A stretch of DNA of 64,000 bases from Bacilli bacterium (GCA_017435485.1 JAFSEY010000011.1:1-64000); one strand, 5' to 3'; positions 9,029 to 17,893 are shown, counted from the first letter of the stretch. Notes: generated from the sequence alone by a model not told the origin. Translations and numbers: made by a program.

Positions 9029-9051
9029 ATCTAAAACAAGGGGAAAGATAT

Positions 9052-10026
9052 ATGAAAACTTTAAAAGAAGGAATAGCTTTAGATATAGAATCAAACAATG
9101 AAATTTTCTTTATCGATAAATTATGCTTAATAGAACAGGTTTTAGATGTATATTATAAATATGTTAATGATGATCTTGAAGACAACATTGCAAACCTTTT
9201 TGATGAAATACTGAAGGCTTATCAATTAAGTGAAAAGCTATGTAAAACAATTATGAGTATTCCTGATATAAAACAAGATATAAAACAAAGAAAAGAATTA
9301 AAAGCCAAACTTGATGATATTTTAAAAGTCATTAAGCGACATGCAGCAAAAATTCCAAATGGAAACACACAAAAAGAAGTTTTAGGGGAATTGCAAAATA
9401 TACATGCATTACATTTTTCTTATAATGACATTAATGCTGATTACATAAATAGAGCAGATGAAGAATCATTAGAATTAGCTGAAAAAAACATAGATTTTAT
9501 CAAAAATATTTTAAATAACAAAGCAGAATCCATAAATGTATGTCAAGAATATTTAGAAACGCCGATGACAGAATACTATGGATTTATAAGAAGTGAATTT
9601 AATAATAATTTTATATTTGGTTCATATTTACAAAAAGATTTTTTAGGAAATCTATTATCTCTTAAAGCAAAATTGTTTTCTAATACTATAGAATTTTTAC
9701 AAGAAGCATCAAAAATATTGATAAATAACATTAATGACAATAAATATCCAATTTTATCAGAAGATTATATAAATAAAATTTATTTATTAGCTGATTGCAG
9801 CAATAGTATAGATACTAACATAACAAGATTAATTAATATAATTAGAAGTAATGAAGTAATAAACAAATCAAGTATTTATACCGACATAAATAGTTTAATA
9901 AATAAAACTAATGCAGCCTTAATTTATGTTAGAGACGGTGTAAAAAATGAAGAAATATTAAAAGACGATATGATGAGTTATCAAAGAAAATTAAAATACA
10001 GATATGATAAGGAGAAAAATCAATGA
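9052..10026 (+). CDS. Hypothetical coiled-coil protein, family member 2 of 3
   Basis: Unrecognised 324-residue protein, paralogous to the genes on both sides. Visible shared blocks are VYYKYVNDDLEDNIANLFDEIL (written here in part: YYKYVNDDLED) near 38-48, a helical middle rich in Lys/Glu/Ile, and YYGFIRSEFNNNFIFG near 177-192, matching YSGFIRTDI in member 1. It starts MKTLKEG, like MKTFKTI of member 3, so members 2 and 3 are closer to each other at the N-terminus. No export signal. It ends with a 4-nt ATGA overlap with member 3, typical of translational coupling. Confidence 0.75.
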   Translation: MKTLKEGIALDIESNNEIFFIDKLCLIEQVLDVYYKYVNDDLEDNIANLFDEILKAYQLSEKLCKTIMSIPDIKQDIKQRKELKAKLDDILKVIKRHAAKIPNGNTQKEVLGELQNIHALHFSYNDINADYINRADEESLELAEKNIDFIKNILNNKAESINVCQEYLETPMTEYYGFIRSEFNNNFIFGSYLQKDFLGNLLSLKAKLFSNTIEFLQEASKILINNINDNKYPILSEDYINKIYLLADCSNSIDTNITRLINIIRSNEVINKSSIYTDINSLINKTNAALIYVRDGVKNEEILKDDMMSYQRKLKYRYDKEKNQ

Positions 10027-11042
10027 AAACATTTAAGACAATTATAGAACAAAATGAAAAATACAGCACTGATAATAATACTCTATATATAGATCAAGTA
10101 ATTAAAGAAGCTTATTATAACCAAGTTAGTAGTGATTTAGAAGATGCTTATTGTAAATTATTAGATGCGTTAGTTAAATATTCAAATTTATTAAATAAAT
10201 TAAACAATCAAAGACAAAGAATAATTGATATAAATAATCAATTCAGAGAATTTAACTCTAAACATCATCAAAATGTTTTATTAAAAGATAAAATAAACAA
10301 ATTAAATACAGAAATAAGTAGTTTATCTAACGAAGATAATCTAACTAAAGATGCTATACTTAAAATACAAAGTTTGAGAAAAGAGAGAAATACATTGGAA
10401 AACACTATGTATCAAAATCTAGCATATATGGATGAATGTGCAACAGTACCTGTTCTTGAAAAAGCTAAGAAAGAAGAACAGGTAACAGTTAAAAAAATTA
10501 ATGAATTATTAAGACTCATTTCAACTATTATTAACAATTATTTGAGTCAAAACAAAAAGCCATTAATTTCTGGATATTCAGGGATAATACGTACTGATAT
10601 AACTAATAATTTACCAAAAGAATCTTTATCCAAAAGAGTTCAATTAAGTAATTTAGTAGTTGCATATGCAGACCTTATGGAAAGTTTATGTCCTAAATTA
10701 ATTAATATAGGTAATAGTATTATAAACCACCAAAAAGGAATGTATAATGAGTTACCTTATGAAGAAGTTACGATGCTAAATATAATTAATACTCTAAGTT
10801 ACGAATATTTAAGTTATTTACAAAGAGTTTTATTAACATTTAAAACAGATAATTTTTCTATAGATGGAGAACTTGAAAATAAGATAATGCTTTTAGAAAT
10901 TGCTAAAGAATATATGAAAAATGGTCATTTTGATGAAGAAAAAGTAAAATCAACAAGTACATATTACAATAAGCGTTTTGGTATAACACCGCAAGTTGCT
11001 TATGATTTCTATACATTATCAAGAGCAAAAAAAGGAAATTAA
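10023..11042 (+). CDS. Hypothetical coiled-coil protein, family member 3 of 3
   Basis: Unrecognised 339-residue paralog. It shows AYYNQVSSDLEDAYCKLLDAL near 30-50 (key residues YY, V, DLE), a long predicted coiled coil (about 55-130), and GYSGIIRTDITNNL near 183-196. The C-terminal region differs from the other two. The ATG overlaps the stop of member 2 (ATGA) and follows AAGGAGAAAA. A hairpin terminator starts at its stop codon and closes the operon. No enzyme motif was found in any of the three. Confidence 0.75.
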   Translation: MKTFKTIIEQNEKYSTDNNTLYIDQVIKEAYYNQVSSDLEDAYCKLLDALVKYSNLLNKLNNQRQRIIDINNQFREFNSKHHQNVLLKDKINKLNTEISSLSNEDNLTKDAILKIQSLRKERNTLENTMYQNLAYMDECATVPVLEKAKKEEQVTVKKINELLRLISTIINNYLSQNKKPLISGYSGIIRTDITNNLPKESLSKRVQLSNLVVAYADLMESLCPKLINIGNSIINHQKGMYNELPYEEVTMLNIINTLSYEYLSYLQRVLLTFKTDNFSIDGELENKIMLLEIAKEYMKNGHFDEEKVKSTSTYYNKRFGITPQVAYDFYTLSRAKKGN

Positions 11043-11071
11043 TGAAGTCAGTAAATTGATTTCATTTTTTT
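11041..11071 (+). terminator. Terminator of the three-paralog locus
   Basis: AATGAAGTCA (11041-11050) pairs with TGATTTCATT (11057-11066), with one G-T pair, and a run of T follows. Confidence 0.75.
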
Positions 11072-11080
11072 AAATAATTC

Positions 11081-11109
11081 TTTAAGTTTAGTATCTAACA
11101 TGTTATAAT
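11081..11109 (+). promoter_or_regulatory. Promoter upstream of the ywiB-like gene and argS
   Basis: TATAAT (11104-11109) with a weak -35 TTTAAG (11081-11086) 17 bp upstream. Transcription would start near 11116, a few bases before the ribosome site of the ywiB-like gene. Confidence 0.5.
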
Positions 11110-11138
11110 GTTCTAGAAAAAAAGAAGGTGTAGTTTTT

Positions 11139-11492
11139 ATAAAAGTATTTGATTGGGATTTTTATCATGATGATGAGTTAATTGAAAGTTATAAAAATAT
11201 CGAAATTACTAAAGACAATTATTATAAAGTAAATGAAGAAATAACTTTTATTAATTCTAAAGAAGAAAAATCATTAATAAAATATGGAGATGAATATGTA
11301 TTTAAAATAGATTTTAATAATAAGACTTCATCTATTAAATTAAATAATTACAATTATGAAGCAGATATAAATGTCAAGAAAAGTCTTGTTAAAATTGAAA
11401 ATAATATTATAATAATCGAATATGAATTAGAAACAGATGAATGTTTAAATAAAATAGTTATTACCAGAAGGGAAGATAATAATGAAAAGTAA
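11139..11492 (+). CDS. YwiB-like (DUF1934) protein without ATG, GTG or TTG start
   Basis: An open frame of 117 codons runs from ATA 11139 to TAA 11490-11492, overlapping argS by 11 nt. The peptide (KVFDWDFYHDDELIE ... IIIIEYELETDECLNKIVI) looks like a small beta-barrel and ends like YwiB of Bacillus, whose gene also precedes argS-rpoE. No ATG, GTG or TTG occurs in this frame between the upstream stop (11106-11108) and the end. A ribosome site AGAAGGTG (11123-11130) lies 8 nt before ATA 11139, so AUA initiation is the best reading. A start-codon mutation (pseudogene) or a sequencing error is the alternative. Family assignment is from memory and synteny. Confidence 0.5.
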   Translation: MKVFDWDFYHDDELIESYKNIEITKDNYYKVNEEITFINSKEEKSLIKYGDEYVFKIDFNNKTSSIKLNNYNYEADINVKKSLVKIENNIIIIEYELETDECLNKIVITRREDNNEK

Positions 11493-13089
11493 ATTAATCG
11501 AGGCTATTAAAAAAACTTTAGAAGATCTAGATATTACTTATACTAATGAAATAGAAATATCAGAACCAAAAGATAAAGAAAATGGCCAATTTTCCACAAA
11601 TGTTGCTATGAAATTAGCTAGCTTATTAAAAGAAAATCCATTAAATATTGCTAATAAAATAACGGATAATTTAAGTTGTGAAAATATTTCTAAAATTGAA
11701 GTTAAAGCACCTGGTTTTATTAATTTCTTTGTTGATGAAGATTATTTGTTTAATATGATTAATGAAATAATAAAATTAGGAAATGATTATGGACGTAGTG
11801 ATATTGGAAATGGTCAAAGTTATAATATTGAATTTGTCAGTGCAAACCCAACGGGAATCTTACATTTAGGAAACGCTCGCGGTGGAGCTTATGGGGATTC
11901 TTTAGCAAGAATCTTAGATTTTGCGGGATATGATGTTGTAAAAGAATATTATATTAACGATGCTGGTTCGCAAATAGATAATTTAGGTCTTTCTATTCAA
12001 GCTCGTTATTTTGGGCTATGTGGCAAAGAAGAAATAATGCCTGAAAATGGTTATCATGGCCCAGAAATACTAGAAATGGCTAAAGAAATTTATGATATTC
12101 ATAAAGAAGCTTGGTTAAATGAACCTCTAGAGTCATTTAAAGAAGTTGGTGTAAAAAAATTATTATCAAGAATTATTAATGATTTAGAAGAATATGGTAT
12201 TAAATATGATGTCTTTACTAGCGAAAAAGATATTTATCAAAAATATTCTTTAAAAGATATAGTTGATAATATGCAAAAAAACGGCTATACTTATGAACAA
12301 GACGGAGCTATATGGTTTAAATCAACTTCGTTTTATGATAGTAAAGATCATGTTTTAATAAGAAATGACGGAAACTATACTTACTTAGTACCTGATATTG
12401 CTAATCATATTAATAAATACCAAAGAGGATTTACGAAAATGATCGACGTATTAGGAACTGATCATCATGGATATGTTGCTAGATTAAAAGGTGCTTTAAA
12501 AGCTAATGGATATGATGATAGCAAACTTGATGTTAAATTATTACAATTAGTTAGATTAATGAATGGTGAAGAAATTGTTAGAATGAGTAAAAGAACCGGA
12601 AACACTATTACTTTAAAAGATCTGATTGATGAAGTCGGTGTTAATGCAGCAAGATATTTCTTTACAATGCATAGCTTAGATACGCAAATGGATTTTGATA
12701 TGGAATTAGCCAAGAAAAATAGTAGCGAAAACCCAGTTTATTATGTATCTTACGCATATGCTAGAATATGTACTATATTAAATAGTCAAAAAGATGTTAA
12801 GGTAACAAGTTATGATAACATCAAAGATCAAGACACTATAGATTTATTATCAGTAGTTCATAAGTTCCCACAAGTTGTAGCTTCTGCAGCGCAAAAAGAA
12901 CTTCCTCATCTAATAACAAACTATGTTTATGAGTTAGCTAATAATTTCCACGCTTATTATTCACGTCATCGTCTTATTACTGAGGATGAAAATAAAACTG
13001 CTGAAAATATGAATTTAATTAAAGCGGTAAAAATTACTATAAAAAATGCTTTAAATTTAATTGGTGTAGAACCACCTGAAAAAATGTAG
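11482..13089 (+). CDS. argS: Arginyl-tRNA synthetase
   Basis: Charges tRNA-Arg with arginine; class I synthetase of 535 residues, slightly shorter than the usual 550-580. The N-terminal Add1 domain is followed by the HIGH-like motif NPTGILHLGNARGG (about 128-141), with LHLGN as the HIGH equivalent. EIVRMSKRTGNTITL near 370 is the KMSKS-equivalent region (ArgRS often lacks the canonical motif). The C-terminal anticodon-binding DALR domain carries YVYELANNFHAYY. The ATG at 11482 follows GAAGGGAAG and overlaps the ywiB-like gene. rpoE follows 9 nt later, the usual Bacilli order. Confidence 0.96.
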   Translation: MKSKLIEAIKKTLEDLDITYTNEIEISEPKDKENGQFSTNVAMKLASLLKENPLNIANKITDNLSCENISKIEVKAPGFINFFVDEDYLFNMINEIIKLGNDYGRSDIGNGQSYNIEFVSANPTGILHLGNARGGAYGDSLARILDFAGYDVVKEYYINDAGSQIDNLGLSIQARYFGLCGKEEIMPENGYHGPEILEMAKEIYDIHKEAWLNEPLESFKEVGVKKLLSRIINDLEEYGIKYDVFTSEKDIYQKYSLKDIVDNMQKNGYTYEQDGAIWFKSTSFYDSKDHVLIRNDGNYTYLVPDIANHINKYQRGFTKMIDVLGTDHHGYVARLKGALKANGYDDSKLDVKLLQLVRLMNGEEIVRMSKRTGNTITLKDLIDEVGVNAARYFFTMHSLDTQMDFDMELAKKNSSENPVYYVSYAYARICTILNSQKDVKVTSYDNIKDQDTIDLLSVVHKFPQVVASAAQKELPHLITNYVYELANNFHAYYSRHRLITEDENKTAENMNLIKAVKITIKNALNLIGVEPPEKM

Positions 13090-13098
13090 GAGGATATT

Positions 13099-13533
13099 AT
13101 GAGCTTAAAAGATTATAAAAAAGAAGAATTACAAAATATGGGTTATGATGATTTAGCGGCATTAGTTTTAGAAGATGCTGGTAAACAAATGAAAATAATG
13201 GATATTTTTGGAAAGATAAATGAAATATTAGAATTATCACCAAGTGAATATGAAAATAGAATCGGTGATTTCTTTGAGCTTCTTTCAACTGATAAAAAGT
13301 TTATCATGGTTGATAATGGATTTTGGGATTTAAGAAGTAAACATGCCCCAAAAATCGTTGTTGATGAAGAAGATGATACAGAAGATTTAGTTGAAGACGA
13401 TGTTCTAGACGAAGAAGAAACAGAAGAAGAAAAAGATATTTTCTATGAAATCGATGATAACGATGACGAAGCTGATGATGATTTGAAAGACTTAGTTATT
13501 GTTGATGGTGATGAAGAGGAGCAAACTTTATAG
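13099..13533 (+). CDS. rpoE: RNA polymerase delta subunit
   Basis: Delta is a Firmicutes-specific RNA polymerase subunit that aids recycling and promoter selectivity. The protein has 144 residues. An N-terminal HARE-HTH domain (about 10-90; MGYDDLAALVLEDAGK, GFWDLRSKH) is followed by a highly acidic disordered tail (about 95-144, runs of Asp/Glu), which is the hallmark of the family. AGGAGGATATT precedes the ATG. It lies 9 nt after argS and is probably cotranscribed with it. A weak stem and five T around 13516-13545 may end the operon. Confidence 0.93.
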   Translation: MSLKDYKKEELQNMGYDDLAALVLEDAGKQMKIMDIFGKINEILELSPSEYENRIGDFFELLSTDKKFIMVDNGFWDLRSKHAPKIVVDEEDDTEDLVEDDVLDEEETEEEKDIFYEIDDNDDEADDDLKDLVIVDGDEEEQTL

Positions 13534-13581
13534 CTGCTTCTTTTTGCATTTTAAAAATAGAATAGACAAGGAATGATTTAA

Positions 13582-14646
13582 ATGTTTGAAAGATTAGAAA
13601 ATATAAAAGCAAAATATGAAGAAGTAAGCGAATTATTAACCAATCCTGAAATAATGAGCGATTTTAATAAATTAAAAGACTTATCAAAAGAACAAAGTGA
13701 TTTAAAAGTTACTGTTGATAAATACGCTGAATATCAAAAAATAGAAGATGATTTAGCTCAAGCGAAAGAAATGCTAAATGATAGCGAATTAAAAGAATTT
13801 GCTGAAGAAGAAATGGCTAGATTAACTGAAGAAAAAGAGAAAGTTTATGGCGAGCTTGAAATCTTATTAGTTCCTAAGGATGAAAATGATGGCAAAAACG
13901 TTATTATGGAAATAAGAGGCGCTGCCGGTGGAGATGAAGCAAATATCTTTGCAGGAGATCTATTTAGAATGTATACTTACTATGCCGAAAAAAATGGTTG
14001 GAAAATTGAAGTTATCAACACCATTGAAGGAACTAGCGGAGGATTTTCTCAAGCCGAATTTATGATCAAAGGTGATAACGTATACTCTAAGTTAAAATAC
14101 GAAAGCGGTTCTCATCGTGTTCAAAGAGTTCCTGTTACAGAAACCCAAGGACGAGTACATACCTCTACTGCAACAGTTTTAGTAATGCCAGAAGTAGAAA
14201 CAGTCAATATTGATGTTAAAGAAAGCGATATTAAAATGGATGTTTACCATAGTAGTGGAGCAGGTGGACAATCCGTAAATACATCAAACTCAGCAGTAAG
14301 ACTAACTCACATTCCAACTGGAGTAGTTGTAACCTGCCAGACTGAAAGAAGTCAACTAAAAAATAGAGAAAGAGCTCTTAACTTATTAAAAATTAAGATA
14401 AAAGATGAACAAGAAAGACAACAAGCGGAAGCATTAGGTTCAGAACGTAAAACTAAAATCGGATCAGGAGATAGATCTGAAAAAATTAGAACATATAATT
14501 ATCCGCAAAATCGTGTTACAGATCATCGAATCAACTTTTCTATAATGAGTTTAGATAAAGTAATGGATGGAAACCTAGATCCAGTAATAGAAGCACTAAT
14601 TACCGAAGACTTAAAACGTAAATTAGCGGGAGAATCTTTTGAATAA
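13582..14646 (+). CDS. prfA: Peptide chain release factor 1
   Basis: Recognises UAA and UAG stop codons in the ribosomal A site and releases the peptide. It has 354 residues (family about 355-360). The N-terminal coiled-coil domain is followed by the codon-recognition part RVPVTETQGRVHTS, where PVT stands in for the usual PAT tripeptide of RF1. The catalytic GGQ is at 228-230 (HSSGAGGQSVNTS). The gene overlaps prmC, whose product methylates that glutamine, by 8 nt. Confidence 0.96.
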   Translation: MFERLENIKAKYEEVSELLTNPEIMSDFNKLKDLSKEQSDLKVTVDKYAEYQKIEDDLAQAKEMLNDSELKEFAEEEMARLTEEKEKVYGELEILLVPKDENDGKNVIMEIRGAAGGDEANIFAGDLFRMYTYYAEKNGWKIEVINTIEGTSGGFSQAEFMIKGDNVYSKLKYESGSHRVQRVPVTETQGRVHTSTATVLVMPEVETVNIDVKESDIKMDVYHSSGAGGQSVNTSNSAVRLTHIPTGVVVTCQTERSQLKNRERALNLLKIKIKDEQERQQAEALGSERKTKIGSGDRSEKIRTYNYPQNRVTDHRINFSIMSLDKVMDGNLDPVIEALITEDLKRKLAGESFE

Positions 14647-15367
14647 ACCAGATTATATTAGCTATCCAGATTGGAGAATCTTAAAAGAAAAGTATTCAGA
14701 AAAAAAATTAGCCAAATATTTCGCTAAGAATTATCCGTATCAATATTTAATAGGAAATGTGGAATTTTATGGCTACCCCATAATTGTTAACAAAAAGGTC
14801 TTAATTCCAAGATGGGAAACTGAAGATTTAGTTGATAGAATTATCAAAAAAATAAAAAAAGCTCATTTAAAAATTAATAAAGCTATTGATATTTGCACAG
14901 GAAGTGGATGTATTGCTGTTGCTTTAGCTAAAGAGCTAAGCATTTCAATATCAGCTGTTGATAAAAGCACTAAAGCATTAAAAGTAGCCAAAAAAAATGC
15001 TAAATTGAATAATACACCAGTAACATTTAAAAAGATGGATGTATTAAAAGAAGATTTTAATGATAAATACAATCTTATTGTTTGTAATCCGCCATATATT
15101 TCATATGATGAAGAAGTAGGTAAAGAGACTAAATATGAACCGCAAAAAGCTTTGTTTGCTGAAAATAATGGATTAGAGTTTTACGAACACCTTTTAAAAA
15201 CGCTACCCAATCATGTTGAAGATAAATATTTAATAGCATTTGAAATTGGCATGAATCAAAAACCACAATTAAACCAATTAGCAAAAAAATATTTCCCAAA
15301 AGCTAAAATAACTTTTGAAAAAGATCTAAATAATCGAGAAAGATTTCTTTTTATTAAAAATGTTTGA
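14639..15367 (+). CDS. prmC: Release factor glutamine methyltransferase PrmC
   Basis: SAM-dependent enzyme that N5-methylates the glutamine of the GGQ motif in release factors. It has 242 residues, shorter than the usual 275-290 because the N-terminal helical domain is abbreviated. The SAM motif IDICTGSGCIAVALA is near 83, and the substrate-binding NPPY is at 150-153. The start is TTG at 14639, inside the end of prfA; GCGGGAGA just upstream supports it. The overlap implies coupled translation with its substrate RF1. Confidence 0.93.
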   Translation: MNKPDYISYPDWRILKEKYSEKKLAKYFAKNYPYQYLIGNVEFYGYPIIVNKKVLIPRWETEDLVDRIIKKIKKAHLKINKAIDICTGSGCIAVALAKELSISISAVDKSTKALKVAKKNAKLNNTPVTFKKMDVLKEDFNDKYNLIVCNPPYISYDEEVGKETKYEPQKALFAENNGLEFYEHLLKTLPNHVEDKYLIAFEIGMNQKPQLNQLAKKYFPKAKITFEKDLNNRERFLFIKNV

Positions 15368-15382
15368 ATAAAAACATTTTTT
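15356..15382 (+). terminator. Terminator of prfA-prmC
   Basis: AAAAATGTTT (15356-15365) pairs with AAACATTTTT (15372-15381) around a 6-nt loop, and T-rich sequence follows. The left arm contains the prmC stop. Confidence 0.65.
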
Positions 15383-15410
15383 ATTTGTCATTATTTATTT
15401 GGTGATAAAG

Positions 15411-15920
15411 ATGAAAAAAATAATAATTGGGTTATTTATTTTAACTATAGTTATAAACATTTTTAAAAAAAAGGAAGAGTTTTTAATTCCCGATGAAGCA
15501 TTAAGGTTTAGAGTTATTGCTAATAGTAATTCCTTAGAGGATCAACTTTTAAAAAGTAAAGTAAAAAATAATGTAGAAACAGAAATTTTCAAGTTATTAA
15601 ATGAAGTTAATAGCTATTCAGATGCTAGAACAATTTTAGAAAATAATACAGATTTAATTAATGAGAAAGTTTCTCAATATACAATGAATTATCAAATAAA
15701 TATTGGAAAAAATTATTTTCCAGAAAAAGAGTATAAAGGAGTAAAATATGAAGCTGGTGAATATGATTCTTTGGTAATAACTTTAGGTAGTGGTATTGGA
15801 AATAACTGGTGGTGTGTCTTATTTCCTCCTTTATGTATGATCGACGAACAAGAAACCAGTATAGAAGAATATAACTATCAATTATATATTTCCAAACTAT
15901 TTCAAGATATTAAGTATTAA
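15411..15920 (+). CDS. spoIIR: Sporulation signalling protein SpoIIR
   Basis: Forespore-made secreted signal that triggers SpoIIGA to process pro-sigma-E in the mother cell. It has 169 residues. An N-terminal signal or anchor helix (about 3-15) is followed by the family signatures LRFRVIANSNSLEDQLLKSK and NNWWCVLFPPLCMID. Upstream in-frame TTG (15399) and GTG (15402) are part of the ribosome site, so ATG 15411, 4 nt after GGTGAT, is chosen. The neighbours prmC and mntP are as in Bacillus. Its presence shows that the sigma-E checkpoint of sporulation exists in this organism. Confidence 0.92.
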   Translation: MKKIIIGLFILTIVINIFKKKEEFLIPDEALRFRVIANSNSLEDQLLKSKVKNNVETEIFKLLNEVNSYSDARTILENNTDLINEKVSQYTMNYQINIGKNYFPEKEYKGVKYEAGEYDSLVITLGSGIGNNWWCVLFPPLCMIDEQETSIEEYNYQLYISKLFQDIKY

Positions 15921-15953
15921 TCACTAATAAAATAATATAATTTATTGGTGATT
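15919..15953 (+). terminator. Long hairpin that overlaps the mntP ribosome site
   Basis: AATCACTAATAAA (15919-15931) pairs with TTTATTGGTGATT (15941-15953), 13 bp with one G-T pair and a 9-nt loop. The right arm contains GGTGAT, the ribosome site of mntP. It may end spoIIR transcription, though the T tail is weak, or hide the mntP ribosome site. Confidence 0.55.
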
Positions 15954-15957
15954 TATT

Positions 15958-16485
15958 TTGTCTTTAATATTTTCAATAGCAGTTGCTTTAAGTTTAGATG
16001 CTTTCTCTGTTTCTTTATCCTTAGGAACGTTTGAAAAAAATTATAAAAATTATTTAAAGTTTGCTTTAACCGTAGGAATATTTCATTTTATCATGCCATT
16101 TCTTGGTTCCTTTACTAATCATCTGCTACTAAGGAACTTGGTTATAAATGGAAATAAATTAATGGGCTTAATATTAATAGTGTTAGCAATTCAAATGCTA
16201 ATTGAACTAATTAGAAATAAAGAAGAAGTCTTTAAGCTAGACTTTAAAGAAATGTTACTTCTTGCTTTAAGTGTTAGCTTAGATAGTTATTTTACTGGTA
16301 TCGGATTAAAATCAATTACGAACAATTTATTATTATCATTTATTATTTTTTCGGTAGTCAGCAGCATTTTTACCTTTATGGGCTGCGTGCTAGGCAAATT
16401 TGGTAAAAAATACTTAGGACATTATGCCAATGGTCTGGCAATCTTACTTTTATTAATCTTAGGTGTCAAGTATCTCCTATTCTAA
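15958..16485 (+). CDS. mntP: Manganese efflux pump MntP family protein
   Basis: Six-helix membrane protein of the MntP (DUF204) family, which exports Mn2+. It has 175 residues (family about 180-190). Two homologous halves are visible, each with the conserved acidic motif in its first helix: ALSLDAFSVSLSLG near 10-23 and ALSVSLDSYFTGIGL near 102-116. The start is TTG 15958, 5 nt after GGTGAT, and that ribosome site lies in a 13-bp hairpin. No yybP-ykoY manganese riboswitch is seen upstream. The B. subtilis neighbourhood spoIIR...ywlD(mntP) supports the call; the related sporulation protein YtaF is an alternative. Confidence 0.82.
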   Translation: MSLIFSIAVALSLDAFSVSLSLGTFEKNYKNYLKFALTVGIFHFIMPFLGSFTNHLLLRNLVINGNKLMGLILIVLAIQMLIELIRNKEEVFKLDFKEMLLLALSVSLDSYFTGIGLKSITNNLLLSFIIFSVVSSIFTFMGCVLGKFGKKYLGHYANGLAILLLLILGVKYLLF

Positions 16486-16514
16486 TTGACAATTTCAATA
16501 ATTAACGATAAATT
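16486..16514 (+). promoter_or_regulatory. Probable murA promoter
   Basis: TTGACA (16486-16491), 17-bp spacer, TAAATT (16509-16514). The leader to the murA start is about 80 bp and shows no clear structure. Confidence 0.45.
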
Positions 16515-16597
16515 AATAGTGGATAGTTATATTAATTAGTAACAAATGTCTAGTATTTAACATAAATAATAGTAGAAATATAAAAGGTAGTGATTGA

Positions 16598-17857
16598 GTG
16601 AAAAAAATCGTTATTGAAGGAAATAAGGAGTTAACTGGAACAATTAATATTTGTGGCGCTAAAAATAGTGCAGTAGCATTAATTCCCGCTGCTATACTTT
16701 GTGATGAAGAAGTAAAAATATATAACGTTCCTAATATATCCGATCGAGATGCTTTACTAAATATTTTAGATCATCTTAATTGTAAAACAGAACTTATTGA
16801 TGATTATTTGCGAATTAATTTAGAAGGTTTAGAAAATAAATTAATACCAGAAGATCTAAGTAATAAATTAAGAGCATCATATTATTTTATGGGAGCATTA
16901 TTAAGTAAATATAAATTTGTTGAAATGTATTTTCCGGGCGGATGTAACATTGGAGCAAGACCAATAAACTTACATTTAAAAGGATTTGAAATGCTTGGGG
17001 CCAAAGTTACTATTGATGGAAATAAATATACAATCTCCGCAGAAGAATTAAAAGGAGCTAGAATCTATTTAGATATCGCCAGTGTAGGTGCAACAATTAA
17101 TTTAATGCTAGCGGCCGTAAAAGCCAAAGGAACAACTATTATTAGTAATGCTGCAAGAGAACCCGAAATAACTAATGTTGCAACATTTTTGAATAATATG
17201 GGTGCTAAAATAACTGGTGTAGGAACTAGTGAAATTAAAATTGAAGGAGTAGAACATTTACATAAGGCCATAATTGATGTTATTCCTGACCGTATTGAAG
17301 CGGGAACCTATGCTATAATCGGAGCTGCTTTAGGACGTGATTTAGTTATTAATAATATTATTGAAGAACATTTGGAAGCCCTATTAAGTAAATTAAAAGA
17401 TATGGGCGTTTCCATTAAAAGCGAAAAAGGCAAGTTAATTATTAATAAAGCCGAAAATTTAAAACCAATCAATATCAAAACTTTAGTATTTCCAGGATTT
17501 CCAACTGATTTGGGTCAACCGATTACAACACTGCTTACACAAGCCCAAGGCATGAGTCTATTTGAAGAAACTATTTATGAAAATCGTTTTGGGCACATTA
17601 AATATTTAAATAAAATGGGAGCAAATATCAATGTTAATACGGCTTCGTCAACAGCTATAATAATGGGACCAGCTAAGTTAAAAGGACGCGATGTTGTAGC
17701 TACAGATTTAAGAGCAGGAGCTGCCATGGTAATAGCGGGATTAATTGCCGAAGGAACAACGAAAATAGATGAAATAAAACATATCTTAAGGGGATATGAA
17801 AATATCATTGAAAAACTTCAGGCAGTAGGTGCTAATATCAGAATTGAAGAAATATAA
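16598..17857 (+). CDS. murA: UDP-N-acetylglucosamine 1-carboxyvinyltransferase MurA
   Basis: First committed step of peptidoglycan synthesis: transfers enolpyruvate from PEP to UDP-GlcNAc. It has 419 residues, the standard length. The catalytic cysteine that fosfomycin alkylates is present at residue 116 in PGGCNIGARPINLHL. CGAKNSAVALIPA near 21 and DLRAGAAMVIAG near the C-terminus are further family signatures. The start is GTG 16598 behind AAAGGTAGTG. A terminator follows at once, so it is a single-gene unit. Confidence 0.96.
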   Translation: MKKIVIEGNKELTGTINICGAKNSAVALIPAAILCDEEVKIYNVPNISDRDALLNILDHLNCKTELIDDYLRINLEGLENKLIPEDLSNKLRASYYFMGALLSKYKFVEMYFPGGCNIGARPINLHLKGFEMLGAKVTIDGNKYTISAEELKGARIYLDIASVGATINLMLAAVKAKGTTIISNAAREPEITNVATFLNNMGAKITGVGTSEIKIEGVEHLHKAIIDVIPDRIEAGTYAIIGAALGRDLVINNIIEEHLEALLSKLKDMGVSIKSEKGKLIINKAENLKPINIKTLVFPGFPTDLGQPITTLLTQAQGMSLFEETIYENRFGHIKYLNKMGANINVNTASSTAIIMGPAKLKGRDVVATDLRAGAAMVIAGLIAEGTTKIDEIKHILRGYENIIEKLQAVGANIRIEEI

Positions 17858-17881
17858 TGTAGAGAAATCTACATTTTTTTA
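17856..17881 (+). terminator. Terminator of murA
   Basis: AATGTAGA (17856-17863) pairs with TCTACATT (17868-17875) around a 4-nt loop and is followed by seven or more T. Confidence 0.88.
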
Positions 17882-17893
17882 TTGGGGGATTAG

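Noticed and set aside
13513-13545. Terminator after rpoE
   Set aside because: The stem has only six or seven pairs with a mismatch; five T follow. Too weak to list as a feature.
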